Part shown: piece after piece, positions 33,402 to 43,299 of the stretch
How the letters are laid out: every line of letters begins with the position of its first letter
Position numbering within the stretch: the first letter of the stretch is position 1
Source: Fratercula arctica
Lineage: Eukaryota > Chordata > Aves > Charadriiformes > Alcidae
DNA: 64,000 nucleotides
Direction: 5' to 3'
Assembly: GCA_947846985.1 (NCBI GenBank)
Contig: CANTUZ010000025.1
Coordinates: 12,832,100 to 12,896,099 of the forward strand
Made by a program: the position numbers and the translations under genes
Notes under the pieces: generated by a model
Told to the model about the DNA's origin: nothing
The model's input: the letters and a program-made list of their open reading frames with translations, nothing else
Database searches by the model: none

Positions 33402-33916
33402 ATCAAATTGTGTGTTGTTGATTGCTAAGTAACACTGTCACTGTATGTCCTCATTACTATAATTGCTATCAGCTGTACTACAGTAAGAATCACCCAAATT
33501 AAGGACAGATGGACTTTGATGAAAAATTGAGTAAAGCAAAGTGGTGATGGGATCAGAACTGACCTCAGCAGCTGGGGCCCAGCAACTTCCTCAAGATCTA
33601 CATCTTCAGCCCATGGACTGTGGGCATGAGCTGCACCGGGTACACCAGCTAGAACTCTGAAATTACAGCATGTAACAGGCCAGCACCACACACCATCTCG
33701 CCTGCCCTGAGAGACTGTTCTAACAGATGGAGCCTAAAGCCATGGATTGAATGAACTCACCAGACATTTTAGAGGGATGGCCTATAAACTAATGGCATTA
33801 TATCTGCATGAATCTATATGTGCATATATATATATGACAGGGGAAAGTGGTGGTAATTCATTGGAACCTGTAAGATCTGGGCATGGCAAAAAGAGTATGG
33901 AATAAGGGGTGGATAA
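33402..33916 (+). mobile_element. Noncoding tail of the provirus, polypurine tract at end
   Basis: Between the pol stop and the 3' LTR there is no env-like frame. The last bases, AAGGGGTGGATAA (33904-33916), are the likely polypurine tract immediately before TGTCCTGG. Confidence 0.7.
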
Positions 33917-34254
33917 TGTCCTGGTTCCGGCGGGGATAGGGTTAATTCTCCCCAGGACACAGGTATTCCATTGCATGTGAGCCATGCCCACCCTGAGCTG
34001 CTGCTTGGAGCAGGCTGGGGCGTCCTGGTCTGGTGAGCGCGTGAGTGGCAGGGAGCGGCGGTTCCGTAATCGTGTTTGTATATTCCTCTATCCGTGTTAT
34101 TGTTGCCATTTTTCTTGTTCTCTCTGCTGTTCTGTTAAACTGCCTTTGTCTCAACCCAAGAGTTTTGCATTTTTCTTCTGATCCTTCCTGTACTGGGAAG
34201 GCCCAAGCGAGCGGCGCGTGATTCTTTGTTGCCGTCTGAGGCTAAATCACGACA
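33917..34254 (+). mobile_element. 3' LTR of the plus-strand provirus
   Basis: Starts TGTCCTGGTTCCGG and ends AATCACGACA. It is 24 bases longer than the 5' LTR and retains GGGTTAATTCTCCCCAGGAC, which the 5' copy has lost. Confidence 0.9.
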
Positions 34255-34391
34255 TCTAGCTGTTTTGCTTTTCAGAAACATGGACCTGAAATCTTGGTAA
34301 CAAACCTACTAGTTGAAAACCAGAAGATACATCCACAAAAATCTGTTAGAGTAGTGAGGGGTAACATGCCTGTGGAAGAAGAACAATTTAC

Positions 34392-34654
34392 CATGTGTTT
34401 CACAGAAGATGCAATCTGAGAGATTTTTTTACACTCTGTTTCTAGCAGCTTCCTTTCTGTACTGATTTTAGTGAAGAGCTCTCCACCTCTTGCATACTCC
34501 ATCACCAGATTGCATTTTGAAGAGTGTCTCCACCGCTTCATGCAGTCTCATATTTGGGTGGTGCAGTTTTTCCATGCTGGATATTTCACAAGATAGCAAA
34601 TGTTGAGTCTTCTGATCTTGGCTTTGTCTTGTCCAAAATCTTAATTGTGACTTT
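34392..34654 (-). pseudogene. NIM1K: NIM1K middle coding exon remnant
   Basis: On the minus strand: VTIKILDKTK (the VAIK Lys is kept), then after a frame change QKTQHLLSCEISSMEKLHHP and NMRLHEAVETLF, then after another change LVMEYARGGELFTKISTE and SSVKHM, ending at donor ATG|GTAAAT (34392/34391). An acceptor CATGAG| lies at 34655. At least two frameshifts make it noncoding. It starts only about 140 bases beyond the 3' LTR of the provirus. Confidence 0.87.
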
Positions 34655-37600
34655 CTCATGAAAAGCACTTTTTTTTAAGGTGTTAATGCAATAGGTACAA
34701 ATGGTAAAACTATTTACTTACAGCATTGCTTGGTTATAGAAGTGCAATAAAATTTTACCTCTGATCAGTATAAACTAAGCTTCAGAGGCCTACTAAGCCC
34801 TGTAAACTTTCATGAACAGCCATGTTCCTTTCTGTCTTCAGCATCCTATTCACTGCTGTTGTAGCTAAAGGCTGGTAGAGTATTGCAAGGACTAATCAAA
34901 TCATCTGCTGTCTTAGTGTGCTCCACTGCTGTCAAGCTAATACGTGTCTGATGTCCACAGTTACAGCATCTACTTTTGTTGTCTAATGCTGGTAAAGAAA
35001 GTCTGCTCTTTTTCTTTCGTTGTTAGCTCAGTGCTGTTCAGATGAGCTAGTCCTGAGCCTGGTACTTGCAGACTAATAGAGGTGTCAAATTTAGGTACTT
35101 TGTTTCGGAGTAGACAAACTTGGAGGTAATTTAGGGGCTCTGTCTCTGCAAGGTTATAACAGGAAGGTGTGTTTAGGTTGGTGCGACTTATAGAACTTTT
35201 CCCTAACTTCTTACCCCGACAAATTCTCGGTTACCAAAATCAGTGTTGTAGAGATTTGTCTTTCTCAGGTTATCTGTGCCAGTTTTTCCAACACGTTCAT
35301 GCATGAGTAGTTCTTGGTACGGTAAAGAATACAGGAAAAATACATTTTAATTTTTTTTTTAGGTCTGTATGCCATGGTGGGCCACGAATCCACACTACAA
35401 AGATTTTATTCTGAGGAAGGGAAAAAAACCCCAGTGAAGCAGAATAAGCTGCAGGGATCCTGTAAGAGAGCAAATCTAGCTGTCTTATGCTGTCCTGGTA
35501 ACGCAAAGCTGCTGTTATGTTCTATGTGTTTCTGTAGCATATCTACAGTGAAGTCAAGGACCACAAAACATGGATATACATCTGCAGCTGCACCACATCA
35601 CCAGGGTAGCTCAGAGCAGTATGAATAGGTCAGTTACAATTGCCCTTATATTTCTGTATTAACTGGTAGGTTATGGCTTTTGTATTCACTCTGTTGAATA
35701 CAGCTGGTATTTGAAGGATTAGTCTGGTTAACATAGGTTTACAGTGGCTTTGTATAACTTATCAAGACAGCAAAATTAAACTGGATCATGGCAAAAACAT
35801 TTCTGGGAAAAAGCTTTGGGGTTTTTTTCCCAAGAATATCTTAGTCAATCATTCACAGATTTCTTAACAAGTAATCATTTTTATCAAATCTTTTAGAAAA
35901 AGACTTCACATCATTTTCTAACACATGGAGGTAAATTAAAAAATGTCAGTACTGTTTACTTGTTGCTTTAAGAGAAGAGTAAGAAGGCCATTACATTTGT
36001 ACATGTGTTTTGGTATAAAAACATTCAAAATGTTTATACTTAATATTATAAAGTTATTTAACTCAAGTTTAGTGTTTCAACATTTCTAGAAGTGCTATAG
36101 ATATATATGCATATATCTCTGTACAGATCAAGAAAACTCCATGTTTGGTATATTTACATTTCTTAGTAACAAAAATGCATAAATTGATCCCCCTACCAGA
36201 GTGTGGCAGATATTCTAAGCAAATGTGATTCTTGTAAAAGGTGCTGAATTATCCCTTGATGCACTGAGAAGGAGCTTGTGCAGAGTATAAGGCAGTCTTC
36301 CTTACGCTGCTTTTATCTGACCTGTTTCATGCTTTCTAGTGAGCCTGCTAGGAAAGGTACCTACTCCTGCATGGTGCTGATTGGTGGCGTGGTGAACTGG
36401 AAGGAAATGCAGTTTGAATGGTAACAGCACATGACGCTGATCCTGGAAGAACTCTGACTGATGACCCTAGGGGTGAAAGACTAAAATCCTTGTCACACCA
36501 GTAGCATATTTATCACGTAAATGAAAGGGGGAGGGGGGGTGTATGTGGGTAAATGTGAGCTTTCACACCTCTGCAGTCTGGGCTGAAAGAGGCAGTCAGA
36601 GAATATAACAACAGATAATATGGCATGAAGGCTTCGGGGCATATCTCATTCTCTCACCTGTTAAGATGATGGAGAAAAGGAGAATCAATTAAATTGGAAA
36701 GGAAAGACTATGAGAAGAACAGGAGATAGCAGTGTACAAAGATGTGAACTAGTCATCCCTGAGGCAAAACAAGAACATTTCTATTATTGCCAGATGGAGG
36801 CAGAAGAACAGGATTGATGAAGACAGGTTCTTAGTTATATCTATAACTGAAGTGTTTGATGCAGTTACCGAGCCTTTCTAGTTCTTCCTAGAAGCAGTAT
36901 ATAGGGTACTTTTCTCTAATTACAAAAAGAAAAATAATTGACAGTTCACCACAACCTTCTGCCCTGTTTTGGATGTACCAAAGTTCATCTTCCTGCACCT
37001 GCTCAGCCCACACCTGTCTCTTGTCCCAGCTTTTTATGTTAATGAGTCAGTAAAGTGGGCATAAAATTTCTCACCAAAATTACTGTGACCAAATAAAAGC
37101 CTGGTCCATACTAGTAAAATTTGCTATGAAACAAAGGAAACCTTGCTAACTCTGGATGCAGGCTGGAGCATGCCTAGCCAGGCTGCCCTGGGGGTTTAGC
37201 ACCTATAGCCCTGCAGTCCATGAGCTGGGGCAGAGCAGATGGCAGATGGACAGGATGACTTGTAGGAGGGGAGGCACAACACTGTTTTGGTTTTGGTTTT
37301 GGGTTTCTTTGTTTGTTTGTTTGTTTGTTTTTTTATTTGGGGGTTTGGTTTATTTTTTTCAAACTGTGGGGGTGCTTGAGCCATGGGGCAACGTGTGTTA
37401 ACTGTCCAAAGTGCAGAGACTAGGTTTTCTTGTAATAGCTGCCATCTAGAAAAAATGCTTCTGGCTGCTTTAAAGACTAATCCAAACCTAAACGTTTATC
37501 TGTGACTCTAGATTCACACAACAACAAAAAAAGGCACATACAACCTATATGTGTACTTAAAGTTCAGATAGCATCTTTCTTTGCAAAGAGGTCCATGTGT

Positions 37601-37655
37601 ATATATACAGACCTAGGGTGCTCAGCACGCAGGTGACCCACACAGTGCTGCCTAC
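34655..37655 (-). other. NIM1K intron, nothing else recognised
   Basis: A 3-kb intron between the middle exon and the first coding exon. It holds a (TTTG)n tract at about 37307-37330. No other gene or clear repeat was recognised. Confidence 0.5.
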
Positions 37656-37783
37656 CTCTGGTTAGGGAATGACTTTAAGCTTCACTTGTGAGAAATTCCC
37701 ATTTCCTATTTCTACTCTGATTTGATAGAAGCCAATTCTCTTTCCCAGGGTTAATTCTGTCACCATTTTGTCATTCTGGGACA
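37656..37783 (-). pseudogene. NIM1K: NIM1K first coding exon, 3' part
   Basis: Continues the exon interrupted by the provirus: SQNDKMVTELTLGKRIGFYQ and then EIGNGNFSQVKL, the glycine-rich ATP loop. A TAA at 37662-37664 lies a few codons before the donor at 37655 (CAGAG|GTAGGC), where the human protein reads through. Together with 43140-43299 it makes one exon. Confidence 0.9.
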
Positions 37784-37789
37784 CAGCCT
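37784..37789. repeat. Target-site duplication, copy 1
   Basis: CAGCCT, identical to 43140-43145, directly flanking the minus-strand provirus. Confidence 0.92.
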
Positions 37790-38196
37790 TGCCGGGTCCA
37801 AACCAACTCTCGGTCGTGCGGGCACAGGGAAAGACGAACGCACCAATATGATGCAAGTCAATTCCAACTTTATTCAGCCTGTTACATTTATAGTATTATG
37901 CTTTCTGTTCATGCGCTCTAACTCCTACTGATTGGCTGCATGCTATCTTCACGAGCTGTCCACGCGCAGGCAGCATCCTGCTGATAGGTTGAAGGTCGAT
38001 TGCCACGCGCTTCTCAGTGTCTTCTAACTGGTCGTCTCTGACTGTTCACACAGAGCAGCAGCTTTGCTTTTCACATTCCTTTCCTTGCTGATATCTCCTG
38101 GCGCTTGCTTAACTTTTCTCTCAAGGCGCCTCTCACGGGTACAGCTTTGTCTCATCAAGGCCAAACAGATTCCCTATGCTACTCTCTGTCTCCACA
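37790..38196 (-). mobile_element. 3' LTR of the minus-strand provirus
   Basis: Minus-strand start TGTGGAGACAGAGAG, with TATA box CTATAAAT and poly(A) signal AATAAAG inside; ends ACCCGGCA. Preceded by the polypurine tract. Confidence 0.92.
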
Positions 38197-38210
38197 ATTC
38201 CCCCTTTTTT
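38197..38210 (-). promoter_or_regulatory. Polypurine tract
   Basis: On the minus strand AAAAAAGGGGGAAT immediately precedes the LTR TG, the expected plus-strand primer position. Confidence 0.85.
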
Positions 38211-38234
38211 ATTTTTTCTGCAATAAAAGCTTGA

Positions 38235-39000
38235 TTAATCATTTTTTGCACTATTTTCTGTAAGCAGCCTAAAATACAGCACATGACAAGCATTGGATGA
38301 CAAAGACGACATGTTTAGAAAATTTAAAACATAAGTTGCTTTATACAATCGCTCTTGAAGTGTCATACCTACGGGATTCCCCCTTTTTCGTTTATCAAGC
38401 GTGGTTTTTAAGGTATGATGAATACGTTTCACAATTGCTTGCCCAGTTGGTTAATGAGGAATACCGGTGACATGTTTGATACCCCATGTCTGCAAAGAGA
38501 CCTGTATTTTAGTGAAGACATAAGCTGGTCTGTTATCAGTTTTTACAGTTTTCGGTACTCCCATGACTGCAATGCATTGCAACCCATGTCGAATAACATC
38601 ACGAGCCTTCTGTCCTGTAGGAGCAGTAGCTAGAACAAGGTGAGAAAACAAATCAACTGAAACATGTACATAGCGCAAACGTCCAAATTCCATAATGTAC
38701 GTAACCTCGGATTGCCAAAATTCATCAGGTGTAAGCCCTCGCAGGGTAATCCCCGCAAATGATGGCAGAGGAACCAGCTGCTGACAGCGCAAACGACCCT
38801 GTGAAATCAATCGTGCTAACATTTCAATCATCATAGTTACTGTATTTGAAAAGGTATGTGGCAAAAATACCCACTCTAATGCAGTCAGGCTCTTTGCGAG
38901 TGTATCATCCCACTGTCCTATCAGGGCGTAAGGTTGAAAGTCTTGATATATCATAAACAAATCTGCAATGTGCTGTAATGCCTTCTGAGCTGTTGGGGCT
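38235..39000 (-). pseudogene. Integrase fragment, betaretrovirus-like
   Basis: The main frame is 38960-38451. It contains an integrase core: RGLTPDEFWQSEVTYI, then VSVDLFSHLVLATAP, then VMGVPKTVKTDN and WGIKHVTGIPH, carrying Asp residues of the DDE triad. A second frame, 38432-38235, continues with RIHHTLKTTLDKRKRG after a break; the catalytic Glu region is altered. Upstream residues resemble the end of RNase H or the integrase N-terminus, but a complete zinc motif was not seen. It sits directly before the polypurine tract, downstream of env. Confidence 0.8.
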
Positions 39001-39215
39001 AATGAACGTGGAACCTACTGGGGAGGGAGGGCAGACACAGCGCTTCAGGGCGTCCCCTGTATCTTCAAAGTGCACTCATGTCTATCCCCCTCTCTCCGAC
39101 CCGAGACAGCCCCCTTATATCCCGCCCCGGACTGAGTGGAAAAGTACAGGCTAGGGTCACTGCATGCGTGGCCAGCGCATGCAGCGAGTCTCACCAGACT
39201 CATGATCCAGCTTTG
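39000..39215 (-). promoter_or_regulatory. LTR-like promoter segment inside the provirus
   Basis: On the minus strand GGCGGGATATAAGGGG (TATA at about 39114-39121) is followed by GGCTGTCTCGGGTCGG, the look of a U3/R junction. A 9-bp perfect inverted repeat (39160-39168 and 39176-39184, CTGCATGCG and CGCATGCAG) lies upstream. It may be part of a second retroviral LTR embedded between env and integrase. Confidence 0.5.
39160..39184. repeat. Inverted repeat, 9-bp arms, 7-bp spacer
   Basis: CTGCATGCG (39160-39168), spacer TGGCCAG, CGCATGCAG (39176-39184). The arms match perfectly. Confidence 0.9.
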
Positions 39216-39404
39216 CTAACTGCGGATGTCTGATACCTGACTACCTTGTACTCCCTCCTTGTTATCTTCTTCTTTGAAAGTTAGATTCTCATGGATCCAC
39301 ATATAGCTTTTCAGCAACAGTACCAAGTCCCTTTTTCCCAACCTGTATACTGGGTTTGGTTCAACTAGTAATTTTCCGTCGTGTCTCACTCGGACCATCC
39401 TCTA

Positions 39405-39976
39405 TTATCCCTTACACATGCCACCCCGTGGTCCATAGTTGGGACACGACGATATTCTACAACTCGTACAAGGGTATGATGCAAAGCGGCATCTACAACT
39501 GATCGTATAATGCTTATTAAACATAGCAAATAATAGCATACTAAACAGACAGATTCCTTCCACACAGGCAACGAGTATAATTTCCTTCAACCAACCCCAC
39601 CCCCAAGTCCATCCAGCAAAGAGATTTCACCCAGTGGTCTCCACAAGTTGCTGGCTCGGTCGGTGCAGTTCTTGCGACTGGGCATGGAGCGGTCACTTAG
39701 ATTCATACAACACAGTCCTTTAAAATCTTGACAACCGTGTCCGTGAGCTAAAAGCAAAAAATCAATAGCAGCTCTGTTTTGCAGCATTGCATGTTGAATA
39801 CTATCTACATCTAGCAATAACTCAGAAACAGCTGTACTAGTAGCATTACTAAATTTATCCCTGGCAGCAAGGGAGTCCTTGTTTTCAAGAATCCTTGGCA
39901 TCGAAAGAGTCCTTGTTAGCAAGAGCGCATGCGGACTCTCTGTTCTTGCTGGTACTGTGCTTTGATCTTCTTCCAC
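39405..39976 (-). pseudogene. env transmembrane subunit fragment
   Basis: The frame at 39976-39587 carries a heptad-like stretch, AVSELLLDVDSIQHAMLQNR, followed by a CX6CC motif (CQDFKGLCC), the hallmark of gamma/alpha-type Env transmembrane subunits. A different frame, 39590-39405, continues with a hydrophobic anchor (IILVACVEGICLFSMLLFAM). The frameshift between them and the missing surface subunit make it nonfunctional. The strong resemblance to avian alpharetroviral Env agrees with the Trp primer site. Confidence 0.82.
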
Positions 39977-40921
39977 AACAGGCCAAGATTCTCAGGCAGC
40001 TAGATAAGGTGTCCCTGAGTCCATCACAGACTTATGTCATCTAAGTGTTTTTCTTGCAAGCATCTGAGACTGAATAACAATTAGTGTGATATATGTGTTT
40101 TCCAGCACCCAGGTGCGAGTCCCTTGAGCGTATTTACAATCCTCCTTGCTGATCTTCCGTTGCTTTCCCATATTCCACCCCCCTGCTCAAGAGACTGCTT
40201 CTGCTGGGGTTCATTTAGTCTCGCAGGGTATAACACAGAGTAATTTACAAAGGCGTGCAATAACATATATACATATAGGAAAAAAACCCAAAACATATCT
40301 CTATAGTACTGCTTGAATCAGGTGTCTTATTTCTCTTTTTCTGCTGCTGTCTTGTAGCATGTATGGCATACTTTTGTGCTAAGACGGCACATTTCCCTTC
40401 TAATTGTTCCCTTTTTCTTCTCTCATCACTTACAGCTGACATAAAAGTCTGCCTTGCAACAAGAGCTCACCCTTAAGTTTCTCATTTTCCTACAGAGCAT
40501 CCTATAGATTCTAGCTTAACTCCTTTTCCCAATCAACCATGATCTTATAGGCAAACAACAAACAACCAGCCATACGCCCTGCATGGGTAAGCTGTTCCCG
40601 AGACTGTAAGCATGTCGGCTGGTGAAAACGCCCCCAATATTTCAGGACTTCCATCAGTTCTACGGCCCATCATGGTCTATCTACCCGGGGTGCACTCGCC
40701 TTACATCTAAACATTGTGTATGTACAAACTTCTTCGCTTGACAGTGTGTCAGCCCTAGTCACGTACGAGAACAGTACCACACCAGGCAGAACACCTGCTC
40801 AAGCGGAGTCACCAAACGACACTGCACACAGCAACAAACAAACAGTAGCACAGATGCTGATCAGCAGATATAAACTGGCACCCACACACACTTACACAGC
40901 AGACATACAAAAACACCACTT
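39977..40921 (-). mobile_element. Proviral interior, unidentified coding-like remnants
   Basis: Minus-strand pieces such as MSAVSDERRKREQLEGKCAV (near 40442) look coiled-coil and charged, and short frames near 40.45-40.65 kb look protein-like, but no family could be named. No protease or YxDD reverse-transcriptase motif is present here. Confidence 0.45.
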
Positions 40922-42570
40922 CTATCTCAGGGAGATGGCTGGGGAGGGGAGGGGGTGAGGCGGGCAACGGCAGGAGCAAAGCGGCTCCGGCTCCGTCCTT
41001 CTCCCCCGACATTCTGACAATACACTGCAATACCCCAATTCCAGCTGCGCACACATAAGCGGTTGAGAAGGAGGACCAGACGCGATACCTGGCACAAATG
41101 GAGGAGGGTTAAGAATGGAGGAGCGCGATAACGGCTTTCGTCTCTGTCGCTGTAAAATCTCCTCCGCAGTTGGAGCAGAGGCAGCCATAGCTTTAATCAG
41201 GGTTAAAGGTGGACATAAATCAGGTTCAGTCTCTGGATTTATTGGGCCAGGATCAAAGGGATCTTCTGGCTCTTCGCCTCCTGAATTCTGCTTTTGGTAA
41301 TATTTTTCAGAATTGGGAATTTGAGCATATTTAGGCTGAGGGTCTGCAACTGGGGGTGTAATTTCAAAAGACTGAGGTTCCTCTGGGGGAGCTTGTGGTG
41401 CCCCTCCAGCAACCCCTTGCAGGGCTTGCTCTGCGGGATGCAGTGTTCGTATGGCAGTGTATACAGTTCGCCAAGTAACTATTATTCCTTCTGGCAACGA
41501 CAAGTGCAGCGTCTCCCGCGTTTGCAATTCCTCCCCCACTTTTAGCCACTGAGCCAAATCGTAGGACCACCCTTCAGGGAACCATAAGCAATAATCACGT
41601 ATCCATACAAGCAAAAAATTTCTGAGTCGAATACTCATTCGCATCCTATAAACCCATCTCCGCTTCTTCTAACATAGTACAAATCCATCTCCTCACTTTC
41701 TGTTCTTTAACACTATCATCTCCCTTTTCTGATACATTACACTGTTGCATATCCCCAGACTCGTCCGCTGCTGCCCCAGATGGATCACCCGTTCCCGAAC
41801 TCCCACACACCCTTCTCCTCAACCACCTGCAAACCCTCTTTTATAGCTTCATGGGCTTTTTTATAGGCTTCCCATATTACGCGCGCTTTGGAACCCTTAT
41901 CAAGTCTCTGCATTTCTGCAAGGAATTTCTGCATAGTATCCTGTTGTTCGCGGAGAGTGTCACGGAGCTCCGCGGTATCTGTAGGGGGGTAGAGAGGGGT
42001 AGGAAGATCTGCGTGATCTCTGTCAGCTGGCAATGATATGTCCATAGGCAGAGGAGAATCAGGAGGCAGCGGAGTGTTTTCCGGCTTCTGTGGATCAGGG
42101 CAAGGAGGCGCCGAAGGGTTAAACAGTGGTGGTAAAGGGGGTAATTTTGGCCAGTCAGTTACAGCGGGGCCCCCCCAAAATTCCTTTTCGGAAGGCTTCA
42201 CTGCTGGAAACACGTTAGTTGGAGAGGTACTTTCACTTTTGCCCGCATTCTCCACCACCCGCCGGGCCGCCGCTGCAATGACGGCGGACCCGTGCATGCC
42301 GGCAATCAGGCTTTTCACTTGTCAATAAGTGCCTGCCAGATTCTTGGCTTCTTTATTCTCCGACTGCACTGCTTCCCACATTTCCACTCCAATTTGAGTC
42401 CATGTTGGAAGGTCAAACAACTGAGTCGGATCTCTGAGCAATCCTCGTCGTCAGCACCAAGATAATAGTCCCAGTAAAGCACCCTCACTGAGGTTTTCCC
42501 TGGCATTTTTTGCCAGCTGCAGCAAACTTTGTACTGCTGCTTTTTCCACTGCTGATACAGCCGAACCCAT
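40922..42570 (-). pseudogene. gag-like region of the minus-strand provirus
   Basis: An ATG at 42570-42568 begins MGSAVSAVEKAAVQSLLQLA, a myristoylation-type Met-Gly start, 143 bases after the primer site; the frame ends at a TGA after about 40 codons. Later pieces are 42318-41785, with a proline-rich stretch (KLPPLPPLFNPSAPPCPDP), and 41644-40922, with a matrix-like segment (LWFPEGWSYDLAQWLKVGEE) and another proline-rich domain (ILNPPPFVPGIASGPP). The two pieces are in different frames and may derive from different gag genes. No capsid major homology region or CCHC zinc knuckle was found. Confidence 0.65.
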
Positions 42571-42712
42571 ACTACCGATCCCACTCTAGGTGGCTCCCAC
42601 TTCCCGTGGGTTTGCGGATCCGCTCCTGCCTCTCTCGGGCAGCCCGGCTTATCTTGGCGCTGGCGGTAGTATCCCCGCGTTTCTTACTCCAGCCTTCGGT
42701 CCAACAACGCTC

Positions 42713-42730
42713 ATCACGTCGGGGTCACCA
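42713..42730 (-). promoter_or_regulatory. Primer-binding site, tRNA-Trp type
   Basis: On the minus strand TGGTGACCCCGACGTGAT starts two bases after the LTR end, the Trp primer site known from avian leukosis/sarcoma viruses. Confidence 0.9.
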
Positions 42731-42732
42731 TT

Positions 42733-43139
42733 TGCCGGGTCCAAACCGACTCTCGGTCGTGCGGGCACAGGGAAAGACGAACGCACCAATATGATGCAAG
42801 TCAATTCCAACTTTATTCAGCCTGTTACATTTATAGTATTATGCTTTCTGTTCATGCGCTCTAACTCCTATTGATTGGCTGCATGCTATCTTCACGAGCT
42901 GTCCACGCGCAGGCAGCATCCTGCTGATAGGTTGAAGGTCGATTGCCACGCGCTTCTCAGTGTCTTCTAACTGGTCGTCTCTGACTGTTCACGCGGAGCA
43001 GCAGCTTTGCTTTTCACATTCCTTTCCTTGCTGATATCTCCTGAGGCTTGCTTATCTTTTCCCTCAAGGCACCTCTCACGGGTACAGCTTTGTCTCATCA
43101 AGGCCAAACAGATTCCCTATGCTACTCTCTATCTCCACA
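42733..43139 (-). mobile_element. 5' LTR of the minus-strand provirus
   Basis: 407 bases, TGTGGAGATAGAGAG to ACCCGGCA on the minus strand. TATA (CTATAAAT) and AATAAAG are conserved with the 3' LTR. Confidence 0.92.
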
Positions 43140-43145
43140 CAGCCT
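43140..43145. repeat. Target-site duplication, copy 2
   Basis: CAGCCT, matching 37784-37789. Confidence 0.92.
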
Positions 43146-43299
43146 GCATTAGTTTCTCAAATGGGGTCAACCTGTGCTGCCTGCCCTCTTCATCTCCATA
43201 GCCCTCCAGGTGCCCGTTGTTCTCTCCGCTGTCCTCATGATGCCACCTGGCATAGCAGCATTTTCCAAGACCTCTGCCATTCACATATCCTGTTGTCAT
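43140..43299 (-). pseudogene. NIM1K: NIM1K first coding exon, 5' part
   Basis: ATG at 43299-43297 begins MTTGYVNGRGLGKCCYARW, followed by GRQHRLTPFEKLMQ, matching the NIM1 N-terminus. The six bases nearest the provirus (43140-43145, CAGCCT on the plus strand) are the duplicated target. A possible acceptor (CTACAG|ACT) lies just before the ATG. The open frame itself is intact up to the LTR. Confidence 0.9.

Larger units (their letters stand above)
27810..34254 (+). mobile_element. ERV-L-like provirus, gag-pro-pol, no env
   Basis: A 6.4-kb provirus in the plus orientation, inside the last intron of the minus-strand NIM1K remnant. Order: 5' LTR 27810-28123, primer-binding site, gag 28227-30213, protease 30235-30570, pol (reverse transcriptase, RNase H, integrase) about 30453-33401, a 0.5-kb noncoding tail with no env, polypurine tract and 3' LTR 33917-34254. 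The flanks TCGAG (27805-27809) and TCTAG (34255-34259) are a near-perfect 5-bp target duplication. The absence of env and the 5-bp duplication suit class III/ERV-L elements, although the primer site is Lys-like. Many stops make it defective. Confidence 0.92.
37790..43139 (-). mobile_element. Mosaic class II-like endogenous retrovirus inside a NIM1K exon
   Basis: A 5.35-kb provirus in minus orientation. Two 407-bp LTRs (42733-43139 and 37790-38196) differ by about ten substitutions and no indels by eye, about 2.5%. Both ends are TG...CA with a perfect 6-bp target duplication CAGCCT. The primer site is tRNA-Trp type, as in avian alpharetroviruses. The interior in transcription order is a gag-like region (42570-40922), unidentified coding-like remnants, an env transmembrane-subunit fragment (39976-39405), a TATA-bearing LTR-like segment (about 39200-39000), an integrase fragment (about 39000-38235), and a polypurine tract. 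Protease and most of reverse transcriptase are missing and integrase follows env, an order no intact retrovirus has. Confidence 0.9.
24930..43299 (-). pseudogene. NIM1K: NIM1K serine/threonine kinase, decayed locus
   Basis: Minus-strand blocks match the AMPK-related kinase NIM1 in order. The N-terminus and glycine loop lie at 43299-43140 plus 37783-37656, the VAIK-to-alpha-helix part at 34654-34392, and the catalytic loop to C-terminus at 25660-24930. The convergent position next to HMGCS1 agrees with the human locus (general knowledge). Lesions seen: a provirus inside the first coding exon; TAA at 37662-37664 just before its donor; at least two frameshifts in the middle exon; loss of the AG acceptor at 25661-25662 (now GG); HRD changed to HQN; Gly before DFG changed to TGA (25596-25598); and further in-frame stops towards the C-terminus. 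The GxG loop and the DFG Asp survive. I infer a nonfunctional gene. Remaining uncertainty is whether this is fixed in the species or is one haplotype. Confidence 0.87.
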
